Shown here piece by piece: positions 1-7,610 of a stretch of DNA of 64,000 nucleotides (positions are counted from its first letter, which is position 1; each line of letters starts with the position of its first letter). This DNA comes from Microcoleus sp. FACHB-1515 (GTDB lineage Bacteria > Cyanobacteriota > Cyanobacteriia > Elainellales > Elainellaceae), in assembly GCF_014696105.1 (NCBI RefSeq), contig NZ_JACJPO010000033.1, positions 25,905 through 89,904 of the forward strand, in the 5' to 3' direction. Under the pieces are notes generated by a model. It searched no databases, was not told where the DNA came from, and worked only from the letters and a program-made list of their open reading frames with translations. Position numbers and translations under genes: made by a program.

Positions 1-1
1 C

Positions 2-271
2 CGCACACCCAGCGTTTCTACCTCGATTGGCGGGGCGATCGATCTAATTGAATCTGGTCGCAACGGCTATGTCGTTCCGGTCGGCGACTCGGCAGAACTG
101 GCAAAGTCGCTGGTGCAAGTTCTCAAGCTACCCGAAAGCGAATGGCAAGCGATGTCAAACGCAGCCTACACCACAGCAACCAGCTACTCCTGGGACGACG
201 CGACCGATCGCTTTGAGGCTGCGTTGCAGCAGGCGATCGGTCAGCCAATGCTGATCAATTCTGGTTGCTGA
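2..271 (+). CDS. Glycosyltransferase family 4 (group 1), C-terminal fragment
   Basis: An open frame enters from the window edge and ends at TGA 269-271, giving the last 89 residues of a protein. The visible part reads through a glycine-rich turn (IGGAIDLIESGRNGYVVPVGD), followed by SAELAKSL and a helical tail. This is the usual end of the nucleotide-sugar binding domain in GT-B family 4 glycosyltransferases, where a Glu-rich segment is followed by the G-x-N-G-x-x-V-P turn. The upstream catalytic part lies outside the window. It reads in the same direction as the polymerase and GT2 genes that follow, so a role in making an exopolysaccharide or lipid-linked glycan is likely. The specific sugar cannot be told. 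Confidence 0.8.
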   Translation, partial: RTPSVSTSIGGAIDLIESGRNGYVVPVGDSAELAKSLVQVLKLPESEWQAMSNAAYTTATSYSWDDATDRFEAALQQAIGQPMLINSGC

Positions 272-302
272 TCGAGCTTAGGCCAGCAAAAAAGATTTAG
301 CG

Positions 303-340
303 CTGTAACTGTCACTCTAATTTCCTGTAACTGTCACTCT
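303..340. repeat. Two direct 16-bp repeats upstream of the polymerase-like gene
   Basis: The 16-mer CTGTAACTGTCACTCT occurs at 303-318 and again at 325-340. The units are 22 bp apart start to start, about two helical turns, and end 11 bp before the ATG at 352. The spacing on one face of the helix suggests a regulator site or a translation-control element. No regulator is identified. Confidence 0.6.
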
Positions 341-351
341 TTTTAAAGACA

Positions 352-1752
352 ATGGGCTTCACTTTTCCCGGCAATCCCTTCCAAGGACCAAACCTGCTCG
401 TGCCGCTCGTGATGTTTGCTTGGATTCCGATTGTCTTTTATCTGTTCACTCGGTTTTCGCCCCGACGAGCCGTTGTCATCAGCTTTATCACCGCTTGGCT
501 TTATCTTCCTCAAGCCGCAATGTCGCTGCCGGGGCTACCGGAATACACCAAAGCCACAGCCACTTCTTACGGCATTTTGCTGGCAACGTTTGTGTTTGAC
601 TCCGATCGCCTGCAATCGTTTCGATTGGGCTGGCTTGACCTACCCATGCTGGTCTGGTGCCTCTGCACAATTCCAACTTCGCTCAGCAACGGTTTGGGAC
701 TGTATGATGGCGTGTCGGGAATGCTGAACCAGTTGGTTGTTTGGGGAATTCCCTACTTTTTGGGACGCATCTACTTTAGCGATCTGGCTGGTTTGCGACA
801 GTTGGCAATGGGCATTTTCATCGGCGGCTTAACCTACATGCCGCTTTGCCTAATTGAAACGCGCATTAGCCCGCAGCTTCACCGAATTGTATATGGCGGA
901 CATGCGTTCGCCGATTTTGGTCAGTCCATGCGCTTGGGCGGCTACCGTCCAACAGTGTTCATGTCGCACGGTTTGGCCGTTGGTGCGTTCATGATGGCAG
1001 CAACGCTGATTGGCATCTGGTTTTGGCAAACAGGCACCGTAACAAAAGTGTGGAAGTATCCGATCTCGTGGTGGGTCGGTGCGCTGTTATTCACCTTCAT
1101 CATGCTTAGATCAACCGGAGCCTACGTCAATTTGGCGATCGGCGTGGGCATCTTATTTGCAGGAAAATATTTTCGGACGGCGCTGCCCGCCTTTATTTTG
1201 ATTGCGACGATGTGCATCTACCTCTACATCAACGCAATGACCGGAAATTACTTTTCCGATCAAATCATTGAAACGCTTTCACAGTTTCTAGAACCCGATC
1301 GCATTGCCTCGCTGCAATTCCGATTCAACAATGAGGAACTACTGTCAGATAAGGCGCGTGAGCGAATTGTGTTGGGCTGGGGCGGCTGGGGTCGCAACCT
1401 GATTTTTGAAAACGGCAGGCAAAAAACGATTCCTGACAGCCTGTGGATTCTCGCCTTTGGGGTTTATGGCTTGGTTGGGTTGGTCAGCTTGTTCTCGGTT
1501 CTGCTCGCGCCTGTCTTCAGCTTTTTCTGGTCTCGCTATCCAGCACGCCTGTGGACTCGGCCTGAAGTTGCTCCTGCCGCTGCCCTGACCATTGCCCTCC
1601 TGCTCTATGTGGTCGATTGCCTCGTCAACGCGATGGTTAACCCGATCTACATTTTGGTGAGCGGCGGTGTAGCAGGTGTCGTGCTTAAACCCAAGCAGCG
1701 CTTGCAGCCGAAGACTGCTCCGCCCGTGCCTCGTGCTGTGTCATCGCGATAG
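352..1752 (+). CDS. O-antigen ligase/polymerase-like polytopic membrane protein
   Basis: The 466-residue protein is almost entirely hydrophobic, with about ten to twelve predicted membrane segments (for example residues 13-33, 75-100, 125-160, 235-275 and 405-450). A longer polar loop lies near residues 310-350 (PDRIASLQFRFNNEELLSDKARERIVLGWGGWGRN). A late polar or periplasmic loop with R and G-W-G motifs is typical of the Wzy/WaaL/RfaL-type polymerases and ligases that join lipid-linked glycans. Position between glycosyltransferase genes supports that reading. Overall similarity to Wzy proteins is always low, so this is a topology-based call. The start is the first ATG, just after the 16-bp direct repeats. 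Confidence 0.65.
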   Translation: MGFTFPGNPFQGPNLLVPLVMFAWIPIVFYLFTRFSPRRAVVISFITAWLYLPQAAMSLPGLPEYTKATATSYGILLATFVFDSDRLQSFRLGWLDLPMLVWCLCTIPTSLSNGLGLYDGVSGMLNQLVVWGIPYFLGRIYFSDLAGLRQLAMGIFIGGLTYMPLCLIETRISPQLHRIVYGGHAFADFGQSMRLGGYRPTVFMSHGLAVGAFMMAATLIGIWFWQTGTVTKVWKYPISWWVGALLFTFIMLRSTGAYVNLAIGVGILFAGKYFRTALPAFILIATMCIYLYINAMTGNYFSDQIIETLSQFLEPDRIASLQFRFNNEELLSDKARERIVLGWGGWGRNLIFENGRQKTIPDSLWILAFGVYGLVGLVSLFSVLLAPVFSFFWSRYPARLWTRPEVAPAAALTIALLLYVVDCLVNAMVNPIYILVSGGVAGVVLKPKQRLQPKTAPPVPRAVSSR

Positions 1753-1999
1753 CTGCGGCTTGTTCAAAAATCAGCAACAAGATGAAGCCACGATAGAGTT
1801 TTCCGCAGTTGCGATCGATCGTGCTGCGGTAGGCCATCTTGCATGCTATAAACAGGGCATTAACCTGGATACAATTCTTTACTCAAACATTGCCTTTTCG
1901 ATTGCTTGGGCACTCTAAAAGTAACGTCCTTAAAGCTGATTTCTGTTGTGTTGCGCCCTCAGCAGTGTGAACGCTTAAAACTTAAACGCACTTCTTCCT

Positions 2000-2989
2000 A
2001 TGTCAACGCTGCCATCTCTTTCCTCGTTTCCGCTTCTGGTTGTTACACTTAACTACCGCACTGCCCGCTTGACGATCGACTGTTTGCGATCGCTCCAATC
2101 AGAAGTGCAGGCAATTCCTGGTACTCGCGTCGTCGTCAGCGACAACGCCTCTGGCGATGGTTCGGTTGAGCAAATCGGTCAGGCCATTCGCGCAAATCAG
2201 TGGGGCGACTGGGCAACGCTGATGCCGCTCGATCGCAACGGCGGCTTTGCCTTTGGCAACAATGCGCCCATTCGTGCCGCCTTGCAATCAGACGTGAAGC
2301 CGGACTATGTGCTGCTGCTCAATCCTGATACTGTTGTGCGGCCTGGCGCATTGCAGGCACTGCTGGATTTTATGAAGGCCAATCCTAAAGTTGGCATTGC
2401 GGGAAGCCGTTTGGAGAACTTGGACGGTACGCCGCAGCATTCAGCGTTTCGCTTTCACTCGCTAATGAGTGAAATTGATGCTGGCCTGCGCTTGGGCGTT
2501 GTGAGCAAGCTGCTTCAGCGCTGGGTGATCGCGCAACCGATCGCAGACGAACCTTGCGAAACCGACTGGGTGGCCGGAGCAAGCATGATCATTCGCCGCG
2601 AAGTGCTGGAAACGGCTGGCCTGATGGATGAAGGCTACTTCATGTACTACGAAGAAATGGACTTTTGCTTGCAGGCGAAGCGGCAAGGCTGGCCTTGCTG
2701 GTATGTGCCGAAAAGCCGCATTGTGCACTTCGTTGGGCAAAGTTCCGGCGTCACCGATCCAAACCGGAAGCTGAAGCGAATGCCGCCCTATGTGTTTGAA
2801 TCGCGCCGCCGCTATTTTGTCAAAAATCACGGCTGGCTGTATGCTGTCCTTGCAGATGCAGCTTGGGCATCTACTCATTTGGTTTGGCAAGTTCGTCGCG
2901 TGATTCAGCGCAAGCCAAACTGCGATCCGCCTAAACTGTTTAGCGATTTTCTGCTCAATAGCGTGCTGATCAAAGGAGGACAGGTGTGA
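2000..2989 (+). CDS. Glycosyltransferase family 2 (rhamnosyltransferase-like)
   Basis: The 329-residue protein has the GT-A fold signature of family 2: LLVVTLNYRTARLTIDCLRSL at the N-terminus, the nucleotide-binding VVSDNASGDGS (residues 45-55) and the metal-binding acidic motif LLLNPDT (residues 105-111). The acceptor-side EEMDFCLQAKRQGW follows near residue 215. These features match WbbL/RfbF-type enzymes that add rhamnose or another deoxysugar to a growing cell-surface glycan at the cytoplasmic face of the membrane. The gene overlaps the next one by four bases (GTGA), so the two are translationally coupled and probably act in the same pathway. A 247-bp spacer upstream (1753-1999) probably holds its promoter. 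Confidence 0.88.
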   Translation: MSTLPSLSSFPLLVVTLNYRTARLTIDCLRSLQSEVQAIPGTRVVVSDNASGDGSVEQIGQAIRANQWGDWATLMPLDRNGGFAFGNNAPIRAALQSDVKPDYVLLLNPDTVVRPGALQALLDFMKANPKVGIAGSRLENLDGTPQHSAFRFHSLMSEIDAGLRLGVVSKLLQRWVIAQPIADEPCETDWVAGASMIIRREVLETAGLMDEGYFMYYEEMDFCLQAKRQGWPCWYVPKSRIVHFVGQSSGVTDPNRKLKRMPPYVFESRRRYFVKNHGWLYAVLADAAWASTHLVWQVRRVIQRKPNCDPPKLFSDFLLNSVLIKGGQV

Positions 2990-3576
2990 CTGAGGCCAAT
3001 TCACTCAGCCTTTGGCAGCAAATTAAAGAAGACTGGGAAGCGCATGGCCGCGACTGGACACTGCCCGGATTTCGAGCTGTCGCCGTGCATCGGTTTGGCG
3101 TGTGGCGCATGAGCGTTCAGCCCAAGCTGCTGCGAGCGCCCTTCAGCCTTCTGTATCGATCGCTCTACCGCAAAGTTCGCAACACGTATGGCATCGAGCT
3201 TCCCTACACGGTGCAGCTTGGTCGGCGCGTCGTGATCGAACATCAAGGCGGCATTGTCATTCACGGCTACTCGCATATCGGAGACGACAGCATCATCCGC
3301 CAAAACGTAACGCTGGGATTGCGCCACCTCGATCGCCTGATGGATGCGCCTAAACTCGGCAAGCGCGTGAATGTTGGCGCGGGCGCAGTCATCTTGGGCA
3401 ATGTGTCGATCGGCGACAATGCCAACATCGGCGCGAATGCCGTTGTCTTGGCAGATGTTCCAGCAGGCCAAACGGCAGTTGGCATTCCCGCCAAAGTGAT
3501 CACCCCCAAATCTCAGCCTGCCCCTGTGCATCCGGTGACGATCGAAGAAGCGCCCATTCCCGTTGATTGCAACTAA
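2986..3576 (+). CDS. Hexapeptide-repeat O-acetyltransferase (serine acetyltransferase-like)
   Basis: This 196-residue protein starts at GTG 2986, chosen because AGGAGG at 2975-2980 is well placed and the start overlaps the preceding stop. The C-terminal half carries left-handed beta-helix hexapeptide repeats (VVIEHQGGIVIHGYSHIGDDSIIRQ, GAGAVILGNVSIGDNANIGANAVVLADV) with the conserved His pair of CysE-type acetyltransferases. The short N-terminus lacks the full helical domain of true CysE. Coupling to a family 2 glycosyltransferase suggests it acetylates a sugar of an exopolysaccharide, as WcaB does for colanic acid, rather than serine. That substrate assignment is inference. Confidence 0.82.
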   Translation: MTEANSLSLWQQIKEDWEAHGRDWTLPGFRAVAVHRFGVWRMSVQPKLLRAPFSLLYRSLYRKVRNTYGIELPYTVQLGRRVVIEHQGGIVIHGYSHIGDDSIIRQNVTLGLRHLDRLMDAPKLGKRVNVGAGAVILGNVSIGDNANIGANAVVLADVPAGQTAVGIPAKVITPKSQPAPVHPVTIEEAPIPVDCN

Positions 3577-3616
3577 TTTCGATCGCTAGGCTAATGACGA
3601 TCTTCTGCCGATTGTC

Positions 3617-4588
3617 ATGCCTCACCTGCTCCAAATCAAGCAATCCGAACAGCTTGCCACGCTGCCCAACAGCGGCCTGAGTGCGATCGCCCCGGAACTG
3701 CTGATTCAGCATCGACCCGATGCACATTGGGCACTCGTGGAAGGCGATCGGCTGCTCGCCCACTGTTCGCTTTGGTGGCGGCAAGTTCCAGTCGTTCGCG
3801 CAGGATTGATTGGGCACTATGGCGCGATCGATTGCGCTGCGGCTGAGGAATTGCTGCACCATGCTGGTCGCGAACTGGCGACAAATGGCTGTAACTTTGC
3901 GATCGCCCCGATCGATGGCAACACTTGGCGACGCTATCGTGCGGTTTGCGATCGCGGCAGTGAACCGCTGTTTTTTCTGGAGCCGGACAATCCGGCTGAG
4001 TGGTGTGAACAGTTCCAGGCAGCCGGATTTGCAGCGATCGCCCACTACTATTCCGCCGTTAATTTGGATTTATCGCAGCAGGATTCCCGACTAGCGAGGA
4101 TCGCAGCACGATTTGCCGAGCGCGTGCAGATTCGATCGATCGACCCCGCTCAACTAGAAGCTGAACTGGACGCGATTTACCAGCTTTCGCTGATCAGCTT
4201 TCAGCACAATTTTCTCTACACGCCGATCGATCGAGCCGAGTTTCTAGCGCAATATCGTCAAGTTGTGCCGTTTCTGAAACCGGAACTGGTGCTGATGGCA
4301 GAACAAGACGGGCAGCTTGTTGGATTTTTGTTTGCTCTGCCGGATCTGCTGGAGGCGAAGCGTGGCGCGATCGACACCGTGATCATCAAAACAGTCGCAG
4401 TTTTGCCAGGTCGAGAATTCGCAGGATTGGGCAGCTTGCTGGTTGCCCGCGCTCAAGCGATCGCCCAAGCACTCGGCTACACTCGCGCCATTCACGCCTT
4501 GATGCATGAGACAAATCGATCGCTCAATCTCAGCCGTCGCTATGCTGTGCCAATGCGCCGATATTGCTTGTTTGGGCGATCGATTTGA
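3617..4588 (+). CDS. GNAT family N-acetyltransferase
   Basis: The 323-residue protein ends with a recognisable GNAT acetyl-CoA binding region: VIIKTVAVLPGREFAGLGSLLVARAQAIAQALGYTRAIHALMHETNRSLNLSRR (about residues 255-310), with the A-motif Q/R-x-x-G-x-G/A in a loosened form (GREFAGLGSLL). The N-terminal half, with ALVEGDRLLAHCSLWWRQVP, looks like a second degenerate GNAT fold, so it may be a tandem GNAT. The substrate is unknown. It is 40 bp downstream of the hexapeptide acyltransferase on the same strand and may be in the same transcript. The protein is converging on the lacI-type gene, whose end is only 8 bp away. Confidence 0.78.
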   Translation: MPHLLQIKQSEQLATLPNSGLSAIAPELLIQHRPDAHWALVEGDRLLAHCSLWWRQVPVVRAGLIGHYGAIDCAAAEELLHHAGRELATNGCNFAIAPIDGNTWRRYRAVCDRGSEPLFFLEPDNPAEWCEQFQAAGFAAIAHYYSAVNLDLSQQDSRLARIAARFAERVQIRSIDPAQLEAELDAIYQLSLISFQHNFLYTPIDRAEFLAQYRQVVPFLKPELVLMAEQDGQLVGFLFALPDLLEAKRGAIDTVIIKTVAVLPGREFAGLGSLLVARAQAIAQALGYTRAIHALMHETNRSLNLSRRYAVPMRRYCLFGRSI

Positions 4589-4596
4589 GGCAAAAG

Positions 4597-5682
4597 CTAT
4601 TCGGCGTCTTTTGGTGCGAGTGCCGACGAATTGCGGACGATTAGCGAGGTGGGCAGCACTTTGACAACGGCAACAGCAGGTTCTTCAAACAGCAGTCTAG
4701 CAGCGATCGCTCCCTTGTCGATGAGCGGTTGGCGAACGGTGGTCAAGGCCGGACGAATCTGTGCAGCCAGCGGAATATCGTCAAAGCCGACAACGGAAAC
4801 ATCGGCAGGAACGCCAAGGCCAATGCGTTCGGCAGCGCGAATGGCAGCGATCGCCAACAGATCGCTCATTGCCAGAATTGCCGTTGGGCGCGGCTTTTGA
4901 GCGAGCAGGGCAAGGGCAACTTCGATCGCATCCTCCATCGGATTGTGCAGCGGACATTCACCAATCTGGACTTGCTGCCAGGTGATGCCCGCTGCGCGTA
5001 ACGCTTCTTCGTAACCGTGCAGTCGTTCGCGAGTGGTGGTGACGGTGGCTCGCGCCATGCGTGCCGCGCTGACCAAACCTTTATAGCGATCGCTCAGCAA
5101 GTCCATTGCCATAATTGCAAAGCGGCGATGGTTGAGACCCAGCAGATGGGCGGCGGCTTCGCGGGCAGCTTGGCGATCGCTGATATGCACTTGCGACAGG
5201 CCGATCAGATTCGGCTGATCGACGGCAATCACCGGAAGATTGCGCGACAGCACTTGCTCTAGCACCAAGCTTGCTTCTGGCATTCCGTAAACAATAAAGC
5301 CATCGACAGCGGCTTGCTGAATCGTAATCGGTGCGGTTTGACTTTCCAAAACGGGCACGATGAGCAAACTCGCTTGCGTTTGTTCGCATACCTGCGCCAC
5401 GCCTTGCAGAAATGCGATCGCCACCGGATCGCTAAACGCATAAGGCAGTGACCCGGAAAACACAATGCCGATCGTGCCCGTTTGTCCAGTCCGCAGCATT
5501 CGAGCGGTCGGATGCGGACCGTGATAGCCCATTGTTTTGGCGGCGGCGAGAATGCGATCGCGCAGTTCTGGCGAAAGCTGATCGGGACGGTTGAACGCAT
5601 TCGAGACTGTGGTGCGCGACACGCCAAGCGCTTTGGCAACGCTTTGGAGGGTGATAGCTTTCGATCGCTTGTCTACCGACAT
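4597..5682 (-). CDS. LacI/GalR family transcriptional regulator
   Basis: The 361-residue protein has the full LacI architecture. An N-terminal helix-turn-helix with hinge comes first (ITLQSVAKALGVSRTTVSNAFNRPDQLSPELRDRILAAAKTMGY, about residues 9-54). A periplasmic-binding-protein-like effector domain follows (GTIGIVFSG, VDGFIVYGMP, PVIAVDQP, DRRFAIM-like segment, ADVSVVGFDDIPLAAQIRPALTTVRQP). The dimer normally binds a palindrome with a central CG and releases it when a sugar or sugar-phosphate binds. The gene is divergent from a small gene at 5961, and the shared 278-bp spacer holds two matching operators, so autoregulation and repression of the neighbour are likely. The effector cannot be told from sequence. 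Confidence 0.92.
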   Translation of the reverse strand: MSVDKRSKAITLQSVAKALGVSRTTVSNAFNRPDQLSPELRDRILAAAKTMGYHGPHPTARMLRTGQTGTIGIVFSGSLPYAFSDPVAIAFLQGVAQVCEQTQASLLIVPVLESQTAPITIQQAAVDGFIVYGMPEASLVLEQVLSRNLPVIAVDQPNLIGLSQVHISDRQAAREAAAHLLGLNHRRFAIMAMDLLSDRYKGLVSAARMARATVTTTRERLHGYEEALRAAGITWQQVQIGECPLHNPMEDAIEVALALLAQKPRPTAILAMSDLLAIAAIRAAERIGLGVPADVSVVGFDDIPLAAQIRPALTTVRQPLIDKGAIAARLLFEEPAVAVVKVLPTSLIVRNSSALAPKDAE

Positions 5683-5793
5683 AAAATCACATCCGTGAGG
5701 CGCGAGTTCGATCGTCGCCTCTGCTCAGGTTGATTTGGTTGTTCCCGTTGCCGCTTGCAGAGTCGAGGCGAAGGGGTAAAAAAACTATTCTAC

Positions 5794-5809
5794 AGGGGTG
5801 TTCACCCCT
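5794..5809. promoter_or_regulatory. Short inverted repeat upstream of the lacI-type gene
   Basis: AGGGGTG at 5794-5800 is mirrored by CACCCCT at 5803-5809 with a two-base centre. It lies 112 bp before the start of the lacI-type gene. It could be an operator or a small hairpin. Function is unproven. Confidence 0.35.
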
Positions 5810-5871
5810 CAATTTGCTCGGTCATTGGCCTTTGCCTATGGAATTCTTTCCAAAGATAGAGCATGTTTAAC

Positions 5872-5887
5872 TTGATCGATTCAGATA
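5872..5887. promoter_or_regulatory. LacI-type operator, weaker copy
   Basis: ATCGATTCAGATA at 5875-5887 is identical to the right half of the perfect palindrome at 5905-5934, and TTGATCGATTCAG is a near palindrome about the same central CG. The centres are 42 bp apart, four helical turns, which would suit a repressor tetramer or cooperative dimers. Confidence 0.55.
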
Positions 5888-5900
5888 CATTGCTTAATAT
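5872..5900 (+). promoter_or_regulatory. Sigma70-type promoter of the 5961 gene, overlapped by operator
   Basis: A -35 box TTGATC (5872-5877), a 17-bp spacer and a -10 box TAATAT (5895-5900) predict a start of transcription near 5907. The -35 is embedded in the weaker operator and the start site is inside the perfect palindrome, so repressor binding would block polymerase. Confidence 0.6.
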
Positions 5901-5904
5901 GGAA

Positions 5905-5934
5905 ACACCTATCTGAATCGATTCAGATAGGTGT
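5905..5934. promoter_or_regulatory. Perfect 30-bp palindrome: LacI-type operator
   Basis: The 30 bp from 5905 to 5934 are a perfect palindrome centred between 5919 and 5920. The core CTGAATCGATTCAG has the central CG step and symmetrical arms of LacI/GalR operators. It lies between a divergent lacI-type gene and a small gene, directly over the predicted transcription start. An alternative is a transcript hairpin, but no T-tract follows it on either strand. Confidence 0.65.
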
Positions 5935-5960
5935 GAGTAGTTTAACAGGAGAGTTTTCAA

Positions 5961-6275
5961 ATGAAAACACAACCTCAACGACAAAGTTCTGGCAGACATT
6001 TCGGCACGCACTCGATCGTCAAATTTGAGCGGCAACGTTCTACTTCGGCACGAGCGACGATCGCCCGAAAGCTAAGACGGTTTCTCGCCAATTTGTTTCC
6101 GGTCACCGTCGAACCGCGCGTTCGCGAAACCGTGACTGCAACTGGCGATCGCCGCTGGATTGTGTACGATGCCAATCAAGGCTACAAGCTGGAATTTGAC
6201 TCGGAACAGGCCGTGCTGGAATGGCTGGACGCGCCGCCACCGCCGAAAACTCGATTTGAGCGAATTTGGAACTAG
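5961..6275 (+). CDS. Small conserved cyanobacterial protein, function unknown
   Basis: The 104-residue product has a very basic N-terminal half (many K, R, Q; residues 1-45) and a compact C-terminal part, residues about 50-92, with the pattern RVRETVTATGDRRWIVYDANQGYKLEFDSEQAVLEWLD. I recognise no named domain. The ATG is preceded by a strong Shine-Dalgarno AGGAGAG at 5947-5953 and a promoter with LacI-type operators, so it is a real and regulated gene. The basic half suggests contact with nucleic acid or acidic lipids, which is only inference. Its job may be linked to the sugar signal read by the adjacent repressor. Confidence 0.7.
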   Translation: MKTQPQRQSSGRHFGTHSIVKFERQRSTSARATIARKLRRFLANLFPVTVEPRVRETVTATGDRRWIVYDANQGYKLEFDSEQAVLEWLDAPPPPKTRFERIWN

Positions 6276-6366
6276 GCAGCAACGAGGCGATCGCTCAAGC
6301 GCTTTCGCTGCACTATTGCCCTGACGACAAGCCTTTGGAGAGATGCCGCGATTCTCGTAACCGCCT

Positions 6367-6431
6367 ATGTTTAGTCACAACTTTTGCTGCCGTCCAGCGC
6401 AACATAACTTTTATATTGAGTGACTAAACAT
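6367..6431 (+). promoter_or_regulatory. 12-bp inverted repeat reaching into the SLH gene start codon
   Basis: ATGTTTAGTCAC at 6367-6378 is the exact reverse complement of GTGACTAAACAT at 6420-6431. The right arm covers the first two bases of the ATG at 6430. If transcribed as RNA, the arms would bury the start codon in a stem with a 41-nt loop. If it acts as DNA, the arms could be paired regulator sites flanking a -10-like TATATT at 6412-6417. Confidence 0.5.
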
Positions 6432-7410
6432 GACTGCTTCTCCTCCGCCTCCTGGCCCCTCGTCGAGAAGACCGCTGGGCTTCGATGATTTTGTTGGCAT
6501 TCTTGTAGCGTTCTTGGTTCTGGGTAGCATCTTCTTCTGGTCATTCGGTCGAAGAACGCAGGGATTTAACATCTTCAGTGCGTTTGCGCCTGCTGCTCAA
6601 CCTGCGGCTTCTCCAGCACTCGATCTGTTTGGCCGCGATGACGACGAAGCAACGCCAAGTCCCACGCCCACAGTTGGCGCAACGACTCCAGCAACCGTGC
6701 CAATTCCCGGTGTGCTCGTGCCGACTGCAACGCCGACGCCGCAAGTTGGTGTGGTTGCTCCTGCTGGAACGATCGCCTCACCGACTGTGACGCCGACTGC
6801 TAATTTGCCAGATGCAGAGCCAACTTTTTCAGACGTTCCAGCAACCTACTGGGCCTATCCGTTCATTGAGGCATTGGCAAAACGCGATATCGTGCGTGGA
6901 TTTGCCGATCGCACTTTTCGCCCGGATCAGCCTGTGAATCGTGCCGAATTTGCCGCGCTGATCGAGTCAACCTTTGAAAACGCGCCACAGCAGCGCAATC
7001 CCGTTGATTTCAACGATGTACCGCAGGGATTCTGGGCAATTCCGGCGATCAATCGCGCCTTTAGCAGTGGCTTCATGGAAGGCTATCCGGGCAACGTGTT
7101 TCGACCGGGACAGCAAATTCCTAGAGTGCAGGCGATTGCCTCGCTTGCTAAAGGTTTGGGGCTAACGCCATCTGGCGATGTGAATGCGATCGTACAGCGC
7201 TTTCAAGATGCCGACCAAATTCCGAACTGGGCAACGGATAAAGTCGCCGCTGCTACTGCATCGCGCATTGTGGTTAATCATCCGAACCTGAACGCGCTTG
7301 AACCGAATCGCCCGACGACTCGCGCCGAAGCTGCGGCCTTGCTGTATCAAGCGCTTGCCCAGCGTCAAGCCGTTGAGCCGATCGAGTCGCAGTACATTGT
7401 TAATCCTTGA
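6430..7410 (+). CDS. SLH-domain membrane-anchored envelope protein
   Basis: The 326-residue protein has one membrane helix near the N-terminus (about residues 17-39, GILVAFLVLGSIFFWSF). A low-complexity Pro/Thr/Ala linker follows (about residues 50-130). Then come three S-layer homology segments starting at FSDVPATYWAYPFIEALAKRDIVRGF, FNDVPQGFWAIPAINRAFSSGFMEGY and FQDADQIPNWATDKVAAATASRIV. SLH domains bind peptidoglycan-linked polysaccharide, so the protein probably links inner membrane and cell wall. In cyanobacteria many SLH proteins are outer-membrane porins, but no beta-barrel follows here. Translation may be controlled by the inverted repeat over the start codon. Convergent with the SPFH gene, sharing a terminator. 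Confidence 0.85.
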   Translation: MTASPPPPGPSSRRPLGFDDFVGILVAFLVLGSIFFWSFGRRTQGFNIFSAFAPAAQPAASPALDLFGRDDDEATPSPTPTVGATTPATVPIPGVLVPTATPTPQVGVVAPAGTIASPTVTPTANLPDAEPTFSDVPATYWAYPFIEALAKRDIVRGFADRTFRPDQPVNRAEFAALIESTFENAPQQRNPVDFNDVPQGFWAIPAINRAFSSGFMEGYPGNVFRPGQQIPRVQAIASLAKGLGLTPSGDVNAIVQRFQDADQIPNWATDKVAAATASRIVVNHPNLNALEPNRPTTRAEAAALLYQALAQRQAVEPIESQYIVNP

Positions 7411-7436
7411 AGACGACAGGACAGCGGCAGAAGCCG

Positions 7437-7550
7437 TGTCAAGTTCCGGCTGAAAGCGCAAACCCATTGAAATGGGTTGGGTTGATAGGCTGAGTTCGTT
7501 ATGGGACTGGAGCTTTAAGCTTTGGAAATTGATTTCTGGCTACCAATGCG
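7437..7550. repeat. Degenerate copy of the MITE-like hairpin element
   Basis: The stretch runs from CAAGTTCCGGCTGAAAGCGC past AACCCATTGAAATGGGTT (a hairpin) to GGAGCTTTAAGCTTTGG. It follows the same order of blocks as the better preserved element at 18042-18181: AAGTTC-GGCT-AAAGC-CAAACCC at the left and an AGCTTT-rich right arm. It lies directly after the SLH gene. Confidence 0.45.
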
Positions 7551-7565
7551 TTAGTCCTAGACAAA

Positions 7566-7593
7566 AAAACCGAGAGCGATCGCCCTCGGTTTT
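7566..7593. terminator. Bidirectional intrinsic terminator
   Basis: AAAACCGAG (7566-7574) pairs with CTCGGTTTT (7585-7593) around a loop holding a HIP1 site. A-run and T-run flank the stem, so it can stop both the SLH gene (+) and the SPFH gene (-). Confidence 0.8.
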
Positions 7594-7610
7594 CAAGATT
7601 TAGGCAGCAA

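Noticed and set aside
2462..3004. Minus-strand open frame antisense to the GT2 gene
   Set aside because: Same pattern: antisense of a real gene with no protein-like text.
7439..7550. Considered as a riboswitch or small RNA after the SLH gene
   Set aside because: Block order matches the hairpin-rich repeat at 18042-18181, so a decayed repeat is the simpler reading.
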